From contig NZ_CP025572.1 of NCBI RefSeq assembly GCF_018336975.1, positions 4,415,294 to 4,479,293 of the forward strand: DNA of 64,000 nucleotides. Reading direction: 5' to 3'. This document shows, in pieces, positions 14,556-21,192 of the stretch (position 1 is the stretch's first letter; each line of letters opens with the position of its first letter). This DNA is from Marinomonas sp. CT5. GTDB taxonomy: Bacteria > Pseudomonadota > Gammaproteobacteria > Pseudomonadales > Marinomonadaceae. The notes under the pieces were generated by a model. The model made no database searches and was not told the DNA's origin. It was given only the letters and a program-made list of their open reading frames with translations. Made by a program: the position numbers and the translations under genes.

Positions 14556-14575
14556 TACTGTATGTATATACAGTA
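14556..14575 (-). promoter_or_regulatory. LexA (SOS) box of umuDC
   Basis: TACTGTATGTATATACAGTA differs from the ideal gammaproteobacterial SOS box (CTGT-N8-ACAG with alternating TA spacer) at one spacer position and is nearly fully palindromic. It overlaps the region where the umuD promoter should be, so strong damage-inducible repression is expected. Confidence 0.95.
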
Positions 14576-14821
14576 TAGTTTTAAGCAACGCGAATGACCA
14601 AGTGAATTTTTGCAGAAGATCGAGCTTTAGGCTTTTACACTAAGAATTATACACGGAGGGAGGATGTTCAAAGGCAACAGTCAATATTTGCATCTGACAC
14701 TAATTACTTGCTAATTACTTTCTACTCGACACTCCTTATTGTAGAAACTTTAGTTGTTTGGAATACTCGCTCACTGGCAGTATACTGACGAGAATATAAA
14801 GTTAGTAACAGGAAGATTTTA

Positions 14822-15556
14822 GTGGCCAAGCTCATGAGCAACTCAGCATACCGCCTTCATCAGATACTAAAAAAAGGGATGGAGCATGGTAACAACGAAA
14901 AGACTAAAGACGTTTGGAAATCAATACTTGGAATCGATGATGACTTTAATATTTTCAGCAAAATATGTGCAGTTCAATCATTAATTGATGAGACTGTTCG
15001 TACTTTTGAAATTCACGACCCTGAAAATTATAAAGAGTATCTCGCTTGGCTTCCTCAGATTGAAAATGCATTCAATAAGCAGGATCTTTCTGGTAATTGG
15101 CAAACATTCAGAAGCGCAGTAAGCTCCTCAACACTATCTATGCTGTTTACTTCAGCAAGCGCATTAAATGGCTTCACTGGATATACTAAAGTATCAAATG
15201 AGGATTTATCATTACTACGTGAGAAAACAAATAAACTAATGGATGAAATAAAACTGTCTGACTTAGACAATGATGTTCAATTATTTATTCTGAATCATTT
15301 GTATTCTATTTTAAAAGCTCTCGATGATTATCAAATAAAAGGACCAGACTACCTTATCGAAAAAATCGAAAGGGCTACCGGAAGCACAACCCTAAAGCTT
15401 CACAAAGAAAAAATACCAAAGGAAAACCTAAAATCTTTTATGAATTACCTCATAAATACTGCAACGATTGTCGGCCTTTGTAATGGTTTAAGTGATTTCG
15501 CGGGATTAGAAAGTCCTACTGAGTTATTAAAACTAGCATTCGACCAAGAGACATAA
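14822..15556 (+). CDS. Uncharacterised helical protein
   Basis: A 244-aa predicted soluble, mostly helical protein; I do not recognise a family. The frame starts with GTG at 14822 behind AGGAAG; an ATG at 14834 is an alternative. Visible segments are YRLHQILKKGMEHGNN, NYKEYLAWLPQIENAF and LYSILKALDDYQIKGP. Its C-terminus (TATIVGLCNGLSDFAG) is hydrophobic enough for one buried or membrane-associated helix. It is a single gene in AT-rich surroundings between umuDC and antitoxin remnants, typical of defence-island cargo. No function is claimed. Confidence 0.7.
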   Translation: MAKLMSNSAYRLHQILKKGMEHGNNEKTKDVWKSILGIDDDFNIFSKICAVQSLIDETVRTFEIHDPENYKEYLAWLPQIENAFNKQDLSGNWQTFRSAVSSSTLSMLFTSASALNGFTGYTKVSNEDLSLLREKTNKLMDEIKLSDLDNDVQLFILNHLYSILKALDDYQIKGPDYLIEKIERATGSTTLKLHKEKIPKENLKSFMNYLINTATIVGLCNGLSDFAGLESPTELLKLAFDQET

Positions 15557-15635
15557 ATCAACACTTGGGTCCTTAGTTTTAGCGAACTCAAATACAACCT
15601 CATAAATGCTTTACATGAATCAATTTACATTCCCC

Positions 15636-15850
15636 CTACCAGCTTCGGCGTTCGATGGTTTGGTCGACCCATGCGGGGTTGGTTTGGATCATGTTCATGA
15701 TGTCGGCGGCGGGTACGACGGCGATGCTTTCTGTTATGCCAAGGATTTGGCGATGTCGTTGATGAGTTTAAGCTTTTCATCGTCTTGTATGGTGGCCGGT
15801 AAGCTTTGTTGGATGGTTTCTAGGGGTGAGCTTGGACAAATTGCAAATTA
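15636..15850 (-). pseudogene. Frameshifted C-terminal gene fragment
   Basis: On the minus strand one frame reads PLETIQQSLPATIQDDEKLK then LINDIAKSLA and stops. A second frame takes over at the same point with ILGITESIAVVPAADIMNMI then QTNPAWVDQTIERRSW and a TAG at 15638-15636. A single frameshift near 15,740 would join them into one C-terminus. The fragment is GC-richer than its neighbours and lacks an upstream part. Family not recognised. Confidence 0.55.
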
Positions 15851-15892
15851 AACGTGGGAGAAATAGGCATTTTTGATGAGACAATCGCTTCA

Positions 15893-16330
15893 TTACACAT
15901 ACTCCCCAAATTCCATTCTTCGAAGTACTTGCCGCACAACTTCACGGCCAGCGTGTAAATCGAGCATGTTAACGGGAATCTCCCCTCCAAGGGCAGGAAT
16001 AGACGAACGCATCCATTCTTTTGCCAAATCTAATGATCCATAAATTTTTGCAGCCTGAATATAAACTCGTAGCAGGTCAATCAGATTATCTGTCTCAGCA
16101 GAAGATAAGCGTTTGGTTTGATAACTCTTACTAAGATTTGAAGTGGTACCGATTGACCGAGCAATCAACTCTTTTTCCCCTATCAAATCAGTAATCGCCT
16201 TCAATCGATCACCACTAACTCTCGATCGAACAATCGAAAAATACCCAATTGGCGACATAATATCTACATCGGGAAATAGATCGTTGATAGAATCAAGAGA
16301 AAATCTTTTTACGCCTCTAAGCGATTTCAT
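15893..16330 (-). CDS. MbcA/ParS/Xre-type antitoxin (orphan)
   Basis: A 145-aa protein of the Xre-MbcA-ParS antitoxin family. It has the degenerate N-terminal helical region (VSGDRLKAITDLIGEKELIA), a basic middle (SYQTKRLSSAETDNLIDLLR) and the C-terminal toxin-binding domain (AKEWMRSSIPALGGEIPVNM, then AGREVVRQVLRRMEFGEYV). Relatives are followed by a RES-domain toxin gene that hydrolyses NAD. Here the downstream region holds only the frameshifted fragment at 15636-15850, so the toxin has been lost or never arrived. The small gene at 16372-16533 lies 41 nt upstream on the same strand. Confidence 0.85.
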   Translation of the reverse strand: MKSLRGVKRFSLDSINDLFPDVDIMSPIGYFSIVRSRVSGDRLKAITDLIGEKELIARSIGTTSNLSKSYQTKRLSSAETDNLIDLLRVYIQAAKIYGSLDLAKEWMRSSIPALGGEIPVNMLDLHAGREVVRQVLRRMEFGEYV

Positions 16331-16371
16331 GGGCCATCCGCTATTTCTGCTATCATGTTGAAGGCCATAGC

Positions 16372-16533
16372 CTACTGGCTATTATTCAATTGAGCTTCCA
16401 AAAAGTCTTGCAGCTCTTCAATTCTTTCTGCTATCAGATGCTGCTCCTCAAAAGGGATTTTAGAAAGATCCTCAAAGGTAATCGATTTAACAGCAAGAAG
16501 AAGCTTTAGACAAAAGTAATTATGAGTAGTCAT
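16372..16533 (-). CDS. Small uncharacterised protein upstream of the ParS-type antitoxin
   Basis: A 53-aa helical protein beginning MTTHNYFCLKLLLAVKSITF and continuing with DLSKIPFEEQHLIAERIEEL. The ATG at 16533 has AAGGA about 10 nt upstream, so it is preferred to an upstream frame extension to 16590. It is on the same strand as the antitoxin at 15893-16330, with a 41-nt gap, and may be co-transcribed. No family recognised. Confidence 0.5.
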   Translation of the reverse strand: MTTHNYFCLKLLLAVKSITFEDLSKIPFEEQHLIAERIEELQDFLEAQLNNSQ

Positions 16534-16911
16534 TTTTTCAATCCTTGAATAAATTCTAAACAATGGCAATCGCCCATCCATAGGCGGCATCTACCTTTTA
16601 GGTAGGTTTATATTAAATGTTGTAGAACCCTAACTCCAGCCCTTATCTCAGTATCCTATACGGCGGGCACTACAAATAATTTTTAAAAATAGTCTTAACT
16701 TTCAATAATGTAGAACAATTTTATAAAAAAATCTAATTTCTTTGATTGTTTCTAGATGTTTAACCTTAACGGGTGTCTAGTAAATAAAGCTGGGGAAGTC
16801 CACAGAACACGAATGGTAGTATCGACTGATGTTTCGATATAAATAACTAATGAATTGTCATTTTCTTGATGGTAACTTACATCAATTCTAGAATTGATAT
16901 GTGTGGTTAAA
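16534..16911. other. AT-rich intergenic region
   Basis: No gene seen. It holds a small inverted repeat, CTACCTTTTAGGTAG (16590-16604), near the upstream end of the minus-strand small gene. It also holds CTGGGGAAGTCCA at 16790-16802, which resembles the reverse complement of the CTGGGAAGTCCAG sequence near 12275. The promoter of the next plus-strand gene should lie here. Confidence 0.4.
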
Positions 16912-18003
16912 ATGAAAGGTATCATAAGCGACGCAAAAATCTCAGATTTTAGAGATTTAGTTAATTCTAACTCAAAGTTCGTTTATCAGATCTACAAAGA
17001 CAAAGGCGGTAAAAACCTCTTTAACCTCGTTTGCTCTTGTATGGATTGGATCAGCGTTTCAGTGCGACACTTAGAGAATGCGCCGGAGCTTGATTCCAAC
17101 ATAGACGTAAAGTGTATGCAGGTCTATTCCCTCATATCATCTATTGACCTAGTCTCAGCGTCAGTAACCCAACTTCATAGAGTTTTTGTGAATGAACAAA
17201 CAGAACCCTTCAAGGGTGAGAAGAAGAGTTTTGTTAAGCGTCTATTTGAGCATGAAGATGACAACACCTACTTTAAGACGCTAAGAGCCTGCTTTGGAGC
17301 TCACCCCGTCTCGTTGAATCAACTTAACTCGAGACGCTTTGCTAGTTGGCCGTTCAAGAGCCATTTAAACAATGCTGATTTAACAGTTCACTTATACAGC
17401 AGAGAAATTGGTGAGGAAGACTTAACTCTGAATCTCTACGTAAGTGAGTTGTTGAAATTTCTCACAACTCGCTATGACTATCTTGAAGTGATTGCTGAAA
17501 CGGTTCAGGGCTTGTTTGAAGAGTATCAGACAGAACTTTCTAAGCAGACTATTGAAAATAAATCTGACCCTCTAGAACAGCTCTACGTTCTAAGAGCTGA
17601 ATCAGAAAAGCGGTTGGATAATAACTATTACAACGGTGAGATTGACGACCTGATTATGATATTTGAAGCAAGAGTGACTGATGCTACGCTTTTGCATCTG
17701 GCTGATTCGTATAAAGAATCACTCTTACCTACGATAGAGGAAATTAAGACCAATCTACAATCAATGAGCATCGTTGATTTGGAAGCTGATTCTGATGTGA
17801 AAAGTAGTTCAAACTTTGGTAGAGAGTTAGGTTATGAACTGCCAAAGTTCTATACTTGGATTCATTCGGGTAAATATGATCCGCTTCTCGATTACTACTT
17901 TGAAAGATTCAATACCGTTACTAAGGGTAAGTTTAAGTTCAGTCAAGGTGATGACATTAAACTGACTTTTCTTAAAGCAAAACTGATGTTAGCTACGAAA
18001 TAA
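16912..18003 (+). CDS. Uncharacterised 363-aa protein
   Basis: A predicted soluble helical protein, start at the ATG 16912 (a TTG at 16894 is in frame). Segments include VYQIYKDKGGKNLFNLVCSC near the N-terminus, a variable centre with RACFGAHPVSLNQLNSRRFA, and a glutamate-rich helical part (YLEVIAETVQGLFEEYQTEL). No catalytic motif is apparent and I do not recognise the family. It is followed after 52 nt by the gene at 18056 on the same strand, which suggests a two-gene unit. Confidence 0.65.
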   Translation: MKGIISDAKISDFRDLVNSNSKFVYQIYKDKGGKNLFNLVCSCMDWISVSVRHLENAPELDSNIDVKCMQVYSLISSIDLVSASVTQLHRVFVNEQTEPFKGEKKSFVKRLFEHEDDNTYFKTLRACFGAHPVSLNQLNSRRFASWPFKSHLNNADLTVHLYSREIGEEDLTLNLYVSELLKFLTTRYDYLEVIAETVQGLFEEYQTELSKQTIENKSDPLEQLYVLRAESEKRLDNNYYNGEIDDLIMIFEARVTDATLLHLADSYKESLLPTIEEIKTNLQSMSIVDLEADSDVKSSSNFGRELGYELPKFYTWIHSGKYDPLLDYYFERFNTVTKGKFKFSQGDDIKLTFLKAKLMLATK

Positions 18004-18055
18004 TACTAAACTGTTTATTATAATAAATTTTATATATAGACAAGGAGAAGTGTAT

Positions 18056-18691
18056 ATGGGGTACAATTTTGAAAGTTGGAAAAATAGAATTGCCGAAAGA
18101 TCAGACCTTACAACCAAACTAATACACCTCACAAAACCCTCAACAATTGATGGTAAGAAAAAAACATCATTAGAAAACCTTCAAAACATCATAACTACAA
18201 GACAGATTTTTCCCAGCAATACCTCAAGTGGCTTTATTAATGGAAGCCGAGAAGCTGTCTGCTTCCAAGATGCACCATTATATGCTGCTTGCCAAAACAC
18301 TTACTTCGAACAGAAAGTTAGAACAGAAACTAAGAGCAAAAAAGTTCGATACATTCCGATAGGAATTATGTTTGATAAGAGCTATGTTTTTAAAAAAGGT
18401 GGCAGACCAGTAATATATGAAGAAACGAAGGTAGCCAAAAAATTTCTTCCCGAAACAGAATGGTGGCGAATTGTAAATTTTGACCTGTCTGACGAAGATA
18501 AAATAATAGACTGGACTCATGAAAGAGAATGGCGATGCCCTGATCAGTTTAAATTTTCACTAAACCAAGTGAGTTTAATTTTTGTGAAATCAAGTGATTA
18601 TCAGAAATTTGTTCATTGGGATAACGAACAAAAGACCCCAATTCTACATAAAATTAGAGGCATAACTGTTATGTCTGACTTACTTTTTTAA
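18056..18691 (+). CDS. Uncharacterised protein of a defence-island-associated family (DUF2971-like)
   Basis: A 211-aa protein with the ATG at 18056 chosen because AAGGAG sits 9 nt upstream. Recognisable segments are LIHLTKP, SLENLQNIITTRQIFPSN, SREAVCFQDAPLYAACQN, IPIGIMFDKSYVFKKGGRPV and DWTHEREWRCPDQF. The combination of AVCF-AP, GGRPVIY and HEREWR is a pattern I associate with DUF2971-like proteins of unknown activity that often occur near phage-defence genes. That association is from memory and was not searched. It follows the 363-aa gene by 52 nt. Confidence 0.6.
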   Translation: MGYNFESWKNRIAERSDLTTKLIHLTKPSTIDGKKKTSLENLQNIITTRQIFPSNTSSGFINGSREAVCFQDAPLYAACQNTYFEQKVRTETKSKKVRYIPIGIMFDKSYVFKKGGRPVIYEETKVAKKFLPETEWWRIVNFDLSDEDKIIDWTHEREWRCPDQFKFSLNQVSLIFVKSSDYQKFVHWDNEQKTPILHKIRGITVMSDLLF

Positions 18692-18757
18692 GTCAAAGGA
18701 ATGATAGCCAGCTATCTGATAAAACTTCACATTCATAAACAGAACGGACTTAATTAA

Positions 18758-19474
18758 GTGAATATATTTTGCAGAATAAACAAAACTGAAGTGAACTCAG
18801 ATCAGCTCAAAGAGCAGATCACTGAGGATCTTTATGCAAAGATGAAAGATAACAAAGTATATGATGAAGAACGCGAAGTAAAAATGCTATCGACTGTTGA
18901 GTTCAAAAGTCAAGGTTATGCTTCTTTTTATAATACAACACTTGAAAAAGATAAAAGTGTTCTAACCCTTTCTGTTGCTGGAATTGGGTTCCTAGTGACA
19001 ATGTTACAAATCTCAGAAAAAGTAACTTTCATTAACCTGAGTTTATTTTTTCTAGCTGCATTCACATTTTTAATATCCATTTTTTGTATCATTACAATTT
19101 TTCAAAAAAATGCCAGCTACATTACTAATATGGTAAATGAGCAATGGACAGAAACTGAAAAGCAAGAGAAAGTCTTAGAACGTCTTGATAAAATAGCCAT
19201 ATATTCTTTTATTTCTGCTATTATCTTATCTGTAGCACTCGGATTTTCAATATCAATCAACAAGTTGGAGTTTCAAAATATGTCAGATAAAAAGCATGAA
19301 CAACTTACAAAAGAAATGGTTACCATTGAGAGTTATAATGGAATGGCTGATATCGGTAAAAGTGTATCAGGAGCATCCCAAATGAACCCATCCTCCTCTC
19401 AGGACACTCAAGCTCAGCAACAAGCCCCCAAGCAAACAAATACAGGTTCTGGTGCCTCAGCAATGAAGCCTTAA
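18758..19474 (+). CDS. Uncharacterised membrane protein
   Basis: A 238-aa protein with a GTG start at 18758. The first ~60 residues are charged (EQITEDLYAKMKDNKVYDEE). Three hydrophobic segments follow: SVLTLSVAGIGFLVTMLQIS, LSLFFLAAFTFLISIFCIIT and IAIYSFISAIILSVALGFSI. The tail is low-complexity, rich in Q, S and P, and ends in GSGASAMKP. The layout (cytoplasmic head, membrane bundle, tail) resembles membrane effectors of defence systems, but no family is recognised. The tail shares a short motif with the next small protein. Confidence 0.65.
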   Translation: MNIFCRINKTEVNSDQLKEQITEDLYAKMKDNKVYDEEREVKMLSTVEFKSQGYASFYNTTLEKDKSVLTLSVAGIGFLVTMLQISEKVTFINLSLFFLAAFTFLISIFCIITIFQKNASYITNMVNEQWTETEKQEKVLERLDKIAIYSFISAIILSVALGFSISINKLEFQNMSDKKHEQLTKEMVTIESYNGMADIGKSVSGASQMNPSSSQDTQAQQQAPKQTNTGSGASAMKP

Positions 19475-19503
19475 CGTTAGTAAAAAGCCTCGCTACCCCA
19501 GCG

Positions 19504-19912
19504 CTTTGTGCATCTATTAATCTATTCTCAAAAATAGGTGCATGTAGCGTTTATCCAGTAAGTCCAATTTGCGATTACTAAACCTTCTTATATGACTAAA
19601 GCAAAAGGAACCATAAAATGAGCGCAAATGAAAAGGATTCTATTTCAGCCAAAATGGTAGATGCCAACCTCGTAGATTTTGACAGTTTTGAGCGCGCGCT
19701 AAAAAGACGTAAGACAATCAGTGAACTCGAACTAGGAATTAATAGCTTTGCAGGAGCAGCGTCTTTGGATCCATCAAAGAAAAAACAGCCTAAACAGAAC
19801 CCTCCCAAAAAATAATGATACATAACTGCTTTAAATAGTATTTTCTGCTATACACTCAACCCTTTGAGCATCTGTTATCAACAATGGGTGCGCATGTAGC
19901 GTTTGTCCAGTA
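19504..19912. repeat. Imperfect direct repeat behind two consecutive genes
   Basis: Copy one has CTTTGTGCATCTATTA (19504-19519) and GCATGTAGCGTTTATCCAGTA (ending 19560). Copy two has CTTTGAGCATCTGTTA (19862-19877) and GCATGTAGCGTTTGTCCAGTA (ending 19912). The two copies lie 35 and 46 nt behind the stop codons at 19474 and 19815. On the minus strand both spell LDKRYM, so they may be two remains of one gene's C-terminus. Confidence 0.6.
19618..19815 (+). CDS. Small lysine/proline-tailed protein
   Basis: A 65-aa protein with AAGGAACC about 6 nt before the ATG. The N-terminal part is helical (KMVDANLVDFDSFERALKRR) and the tail is KKKQPKQNPPKK. The segment FAGAASLDPSK resembles VSGASQMNPSS in the tail of the membrane protein encoded 143 nt upstream. 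It may be a small partner of that protein. No family recognised. Confidence 0.55.
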   Translation: MSANEKDSISAKMVDANLVDFDSFERALKRRKTISELELGINSFAGAASLDPSKKKQPKQNPPKK

Positions 19913-20235
19913 CGTTCCGTTCTTGCCTGAGTAGCACTTCCCCTATTAACCGGTCGATACACATTTTTGCCTGCAGTCGCGGGCGAGTTTGCGTATGTCG
20001 TGTGGCTGGTGAATTTGATGTTATCGTTATCACTGAGGCTTTGATACCAAGTGTGGTAATGGGTTTCATGTCTTATTTAAGAGCTACGCTTTGGCATGCT
20101 GTTGATTTGTTACATGGCGTGTTGGGTGATGAGCAAGCGGAGCTCGGTGCCGTTTTGGTGTTATCTAGCAGTACATACCATTCCAACTCGCTGGACGAAA
20201 AGTGTTTCCATTCGGCAAGGCTAGTTTCGCCCTAG
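19862..20235 (-). pseudogene. GC-rich remnant sequence without an intact gene
   Basis: On the minus strand 20069-19878 reads RLQAKMCIDRLIGEVLLRQE then RNVLDKRYMRTHC and stops. Further upstream another frame reads SLAEWKHFSSSELEWYVLLD. The frames are interrupted by stops and no start codon with a ribosome site is seen. Its composition is GC-richer than the flanking defence-type genes, like the fragment at 15636-15850. It is probably debris of one or more mobile-element genes. Confidence 0.4.
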
Positions 20236-20390
20236 CGAGTCGCGTGGAACAGTTTCGCATAAAAAAGGTACGCCAATTTGTTGCTTCTTGTTGAAAAAGC
20301 TTCAATTAACCATGTCATATGAATAATAGAGAGATAATCATCGAAATCTCACTTAACTTAGAAAGAACATCATAGACAGCAGCTGAATTC

Positions 20391-20600
20391 TCAATCGGGG
20401 ATCAGTATTTTCGTCGAGATATCCATCGACGCAGCGATATCCCATAGAGCTTTTAACGTAACATTGACTTCACCTCGCTCTATTCTTCCCATATAACTGC
20501 GGTCTATCTTAGATTTTGCCGCTAAAGCTTCTTGAGAGATACCTCGCGCTTTACGTTGACTCCGAATTAGCTCTCCAACCTCTTTTGCTATGTTTCTCAT
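20391..20600 (-). CDS. XRE-family regulator resembling restriction-modification controller (C) proteins
   Basis: A 69-aa single-domain helix-turn-helix protein. GELIRSQRKARGISQEALAA, KSKIDRSYMGRIERGEVNVT and LKALWDIAASMDIS give the length and motif order of C proteins that time restriction enzyme expression. It is divergent from the gene at 20692, and the 91-bp gap contains a doubled GGACTATAA operator very similar to C-boxes. No methylase or restriction endonuclease gene is adjacent. It therefore probably controls itself and the divergent winged-helix/helicase pair. Confidence 0.85.
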   Translation of the reverse strand: MRNIAKEVGELIRSQRKARGISQEALAAKSKIDRSYMGRIERGEVNVTLKALWDIAASMDISTKILIPD

Positions 20601-20635
20601 TTTTATATCTCAAAAATGAAATACAATCTCCAATT

Positions 20636-20666
20636 GCGGACTATAACTCCACGGACTATAATCCGT
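20636..20666. promoter_or_regulatory. C-box-like doubled operator
   Basis: On the plus strand GCGGACTATAACTCC and CGGACTATAATCCG carry two GGACTATAA elements 16 bp apart. On the minus strand this reads GGATTATAGTCC, a 4-nt spacer, then GAGTTATAGTCC. This closely resembles the paired GACTTATAGTC-type boxes bound by two C-protein dimers in Esp1396I-like systems (remembered comparison). It lies between the divergent starts at 20600 and 20692. Confidence 0.75.
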
Positions 20667-20691
20667 ATTTTGACAAATAGAGATAGTTATT

Positions 20692-21192
20692 TTGAGATCT
20701 AAGCCCATCGCTCACGTTGTCGAAGAGTTCTTCCAAGCACCGGCACAAAAAAAAGCCACTATAAATGACGTGCTCAAACACTATGTTGAAAAATACGGAG
20801 AAGACAACCCTATTGAAATGAAAAAAGCACGACATGCTATTTATCTGAAAATTCATCGTTTAGTTAAGTCAGGTGCGTTAGTCGTTGCTTCAAAGAGTGG
20901 TAAGAGTACTTATTATGCCAAAGCGAAAATTTTAGATGAAACCAAAACGCAAAAAATTACACCCATTGCCGTTGTAGCGAGTGAGAAAGAAATGCTCTTG
21001 AAGCGTAAAGCTGAACTTGAGTATGAACTTGAACTATGTATTGCCGAAGCCCAAGGCTATGAGGAGATGAAGTCCCTATTACCCGCTCAGCTTGATTTGT
21101 TGATATCTAAAAAAAGTGAAGCTAAAAAACGAGCGATAACACTAAACGGCTTACTAACTAGCACTCAAACCATATTACTTGCGCTCTCATGA
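20692..21192 (+). CDS. Winged-helix/coiled-coil protein, partner of the SF2 helicase
   Basis: A 166-aa protein. The first ~80 residues look like a winged helix (ATINDVLKHYVEKYGEDNP, then HAIYLKIHRLVKSGALVVAS and a KSTYYAKAK wing). Residues ~100-165 form a coiled coil (EMLLKRKAELEYELELCIAE). The start appears to be TTG at 20692, because no ATG is available before the conserved-looking N-terminus. It overlaps the helicase gene by 4 nt (ATGA), so the two proteins are translationally coupled and may form a complex. The operator at 20636-20666 lies directly upstream. Confidence 0.7.
   Translation: MRSKPIAHVVEEFFQAPAQKKATINDVLKHYVEKYGEDNPIEMKKARHAIYLKIHRLVKSGALVVASKSGKSTYYAKAKILDETKTQKITPIAVVASEKEMLLKRKAELEYELELCIAEAQGYEEMKSLLPAQLDLLISKKSEAKKRAITLNGLLTSTQTILLALS

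Noticed and set aside
14760..14800. CTGGCAGTATACTGACGAG as another LexA box
   Set aside because: The CTGT-N8-ACAG core is missing; the similarity is limited to a short palindromic centre.
19475..19930. Repeats behind successive small genes as integron attC sites
   Set aside because: The repeats lack paired GTTRRRY and RYYYAAC boxes, and no integron integrase is visible; the three recombinases nearby are not of that type as far as the motifs show.
19903..20235. A 110-aa plus-strand frame as a cysteine-rich protein
   Set aside because: No ribosome site and unlikely composition; it is probably the antisense of degraded minus-strand genes.
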